From CAZDCZ01 sp964504155 (GTDB lineage Bacteria; Bacteroidota; Bacteroidia; Bacteroidales; UBA12077): a stretch of DNA of 7,837 bases. How positions within the stretch are numbered: position 1 is the stretch's first letter; each line of letters begins with the position of its first letter. The notes beneath the pieces are model-generated. The model had not been told where the DNA came from, made no database searches, and saw nothing but the letters and a program-made list of their open reading frames with translations. Shown here in pieces: positions 6,953 through 7,837 of the stretch. The stretch covers positions 1 to 7,837 of the forward strand of contig CAZDCZ010000107.1 of assembly GCA_964504155.1 (NCBI GenBank), given 5' to 3'. The position numbers and the translations under genes were made by a program.

Positions 6953-7705
6953 TTATTTAGATGTTAAGTTTGAGCAATAATTCATAAGTTCAATTAATTG
7001 AATTTTAGTTGCTTTTCTATATTTAATATTATTCTTTTTAATAAACGATTTTATCTCACTGCGTTTCTCTTCTTCGAAACATTTATAGAAAGATGATTTT
7101 CTATTAACATTTCTTATCTGCTCATTATGACAAAGATATATATATGATTTTACGGCAGAATAACTCCCATAAGGTGTAATATTTGAGTATTTTTTAATAA
7201 ACACTTTTTTATATACTTTTAACAATGAATATTTTCCTTTATATATCTTCTCATAATAATTTCGTTTCATATCTTTTAAAGGGGAAAAACGGGAATTAAT
7301 AAAACATGAGTTATTGATTATAAATGAATCAACTTGAAATTTATTGAGATTTACAAATTTTTTAGTACCATCACCCATATCGGCTTTTAATATAACATCA
7401 TCAATTATCAAATCATATTTGATAAAAAGATTTGTGTATTTTTTATTGTTTACAAACAATAAGGCTTCTGTCCATTGATCTTCGAGATAAGGATTTCCTT
7501 TTATTCTAGAATTGGGAAGAGGATACACACAACCATTAATTATCTCATCATTACTAGAATAAAACATTTGGCTTTTATTATAAAGCTTTATAACTTCCTG
7601 CGACGATGAATAATTCTTTTCTTGAGCATATGATGATACTGAACAAACAAAAAATATAAAAATAACTATGTGAAATTTCTTTTTATATAATGGATATAAA
7701 TTCAT
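6953..7705 (-). CDS. Secreted protein of unknown function, first gene of the receptor operon
   Basis: 250 residues from ATG at 7705. An in-frame TTG at 7717 would add four residues, but the ATG yields a standard signal peptide: basic MNLYPLYKKK, hydrophobic FHIVIFIFFV, cleavage near SYA|Q (residue 27). The mature protein is lysine-rich and has no transmembrane segment. Residues 70-107 (GNPYL, then W78, VNNKKYTNLFIKYDL and D102-D103-V104) follow a pattern I recognise from uncharacterised exported Bacteroidota proteins, in which a G.PY...W stretch precedes an NxxYxNxxxxYDLxxDxV core. The C-terminal third (205-235) looks helical and charged. I cannot name a family or a function. The stop codon lies one base before the receptor start (TAA-T-ATG), so the two are almost certainly co-translated. 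An accessory role in the periplasm or at the outer membrane is inferred from this context alone. Confidence 0.8.
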   Translation of the reverse strand: MNLYPLYKKKFHIVIFIFFVCSVSSYAQEKNYSSSQEVIKLYNKSQMFYSSNDEIINGCVYPLPNSRIKGNPYLEDQWTEALLFVNNKKYTNLFIKYDLIIDDVILKADMGDGTKKFVNLNKFQVDSFIINNSCFINSRFSPLKDMKRNYYEKIYKGKYSLLKVYKKVFIKKYSNITPYGSYSAVKSYIYLCHNEQIRNVNRKSSFYKCFEEEKRSEIKSFIKKNNIKYRKATKIQLIELMNYCSNLTSK

Positions 7706-7837
7706 TTTTATTAGCAAATTAATTTAAATAATATTTTTCGAATACATCTCAATTTTTGTGTATTATGACACTAAATAAGCTATAAGGTTTAATCTTTTTC
7801 ACTATACTAAGCAATTTAAAAGACTAATATTTAAAAA
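7706..7837 (-). promoter_or_regulatory. Upstream leader region of the operon, promoter not resolved
   Basis: These 132 nt contain no coding-like frame and precede the first gene, so the operon promoter should lie here or just beyond the window. No exact TANNTTTG is present on the minus strand. The nearest arrangements are TTG at 7752-7750 with a poor TATTTAAA 19 nt further on, and TTAATTTG immediately before the start codon, which is too close to serve. The bases directly before the ATG (AATAAAA) are typical of Bacteroidota leaders that lack a Shine-Dalgarno sequence. Confidence 0.3.

Noticed and set aside
7715..7722. TTAATTTG just upstream of the first gene considered as its -7 promoter element
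   Set aside because: It differs from consensus at the second base, and initiation about 7 nt downstream would leave almost no leader before the ATG at 7705.

Overview
The window looks like chromosomal DNA of a Bacteroidota species. It is strongly A+T-rich. The genes encode exported proteins of families largely confined to that phylum: a TonB-dependent receptor with a carboxypeptidase-regulatory-like domain, a DUF4249 lipoprotein and a macroglobulin-like protein with a plug-like tail. Starts lie behind A/T-rich leaders without obvious Shine-Dalgarno sequences. I cannot place it below phylum level.

Positions 636-7705 hold one compact four-gene block, all on the minus strand. In transcription order it encodes a 250-residue secreted protein of unknown function (7705-6953), a 923-residue outer-membrane receptor with STN, carboxypeptidase-like, plug and barrel domains (6951-4180), a 390-residue DUF4249 lipoprotein (4190-3018) and a 783-residue secreted macroglobulin-like protein with an orphan plug-like C-terminus (2987-636). 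The junctions are a 1-nt gap, an 11-nt overlap and a 30-nt gap, so this is very probably an operon with translational coupling. All four products carry export signals. The most economical reading is one envelope machine: the receptor is the energised outer-membrane pore, the DUF4249 lipoprotein its probable partner, and the first and last proteins its periplasmic or surface accessories. The substrate cannot be deduced.

Positions 1-635 contain no complete gene. At the left edge, minus-strand codons 84-1 read as the zinc-ribbon start of an IS1595-like transposase, cut by the window edge and apparently lacking its normal N-terminus. Next comes a cluster of short inverted repeats built on a CYACTCYGAAAA motif, including a 130-bp MITE-like unit (268-397). 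Between these lies a strong minus-strand intrinsic terminator (230-255), the first convincing one downstream of the operon. Positions 398-635 hold only A/T-rich sequence with weak dyads.

The 132 nt upstream of the operon (7706-7837) look like a leader/promoter region, but no good match to the Bacteroidota -7 element was found there. No tRNA, rRNA, CRISPR array or riboswitch was recognised.
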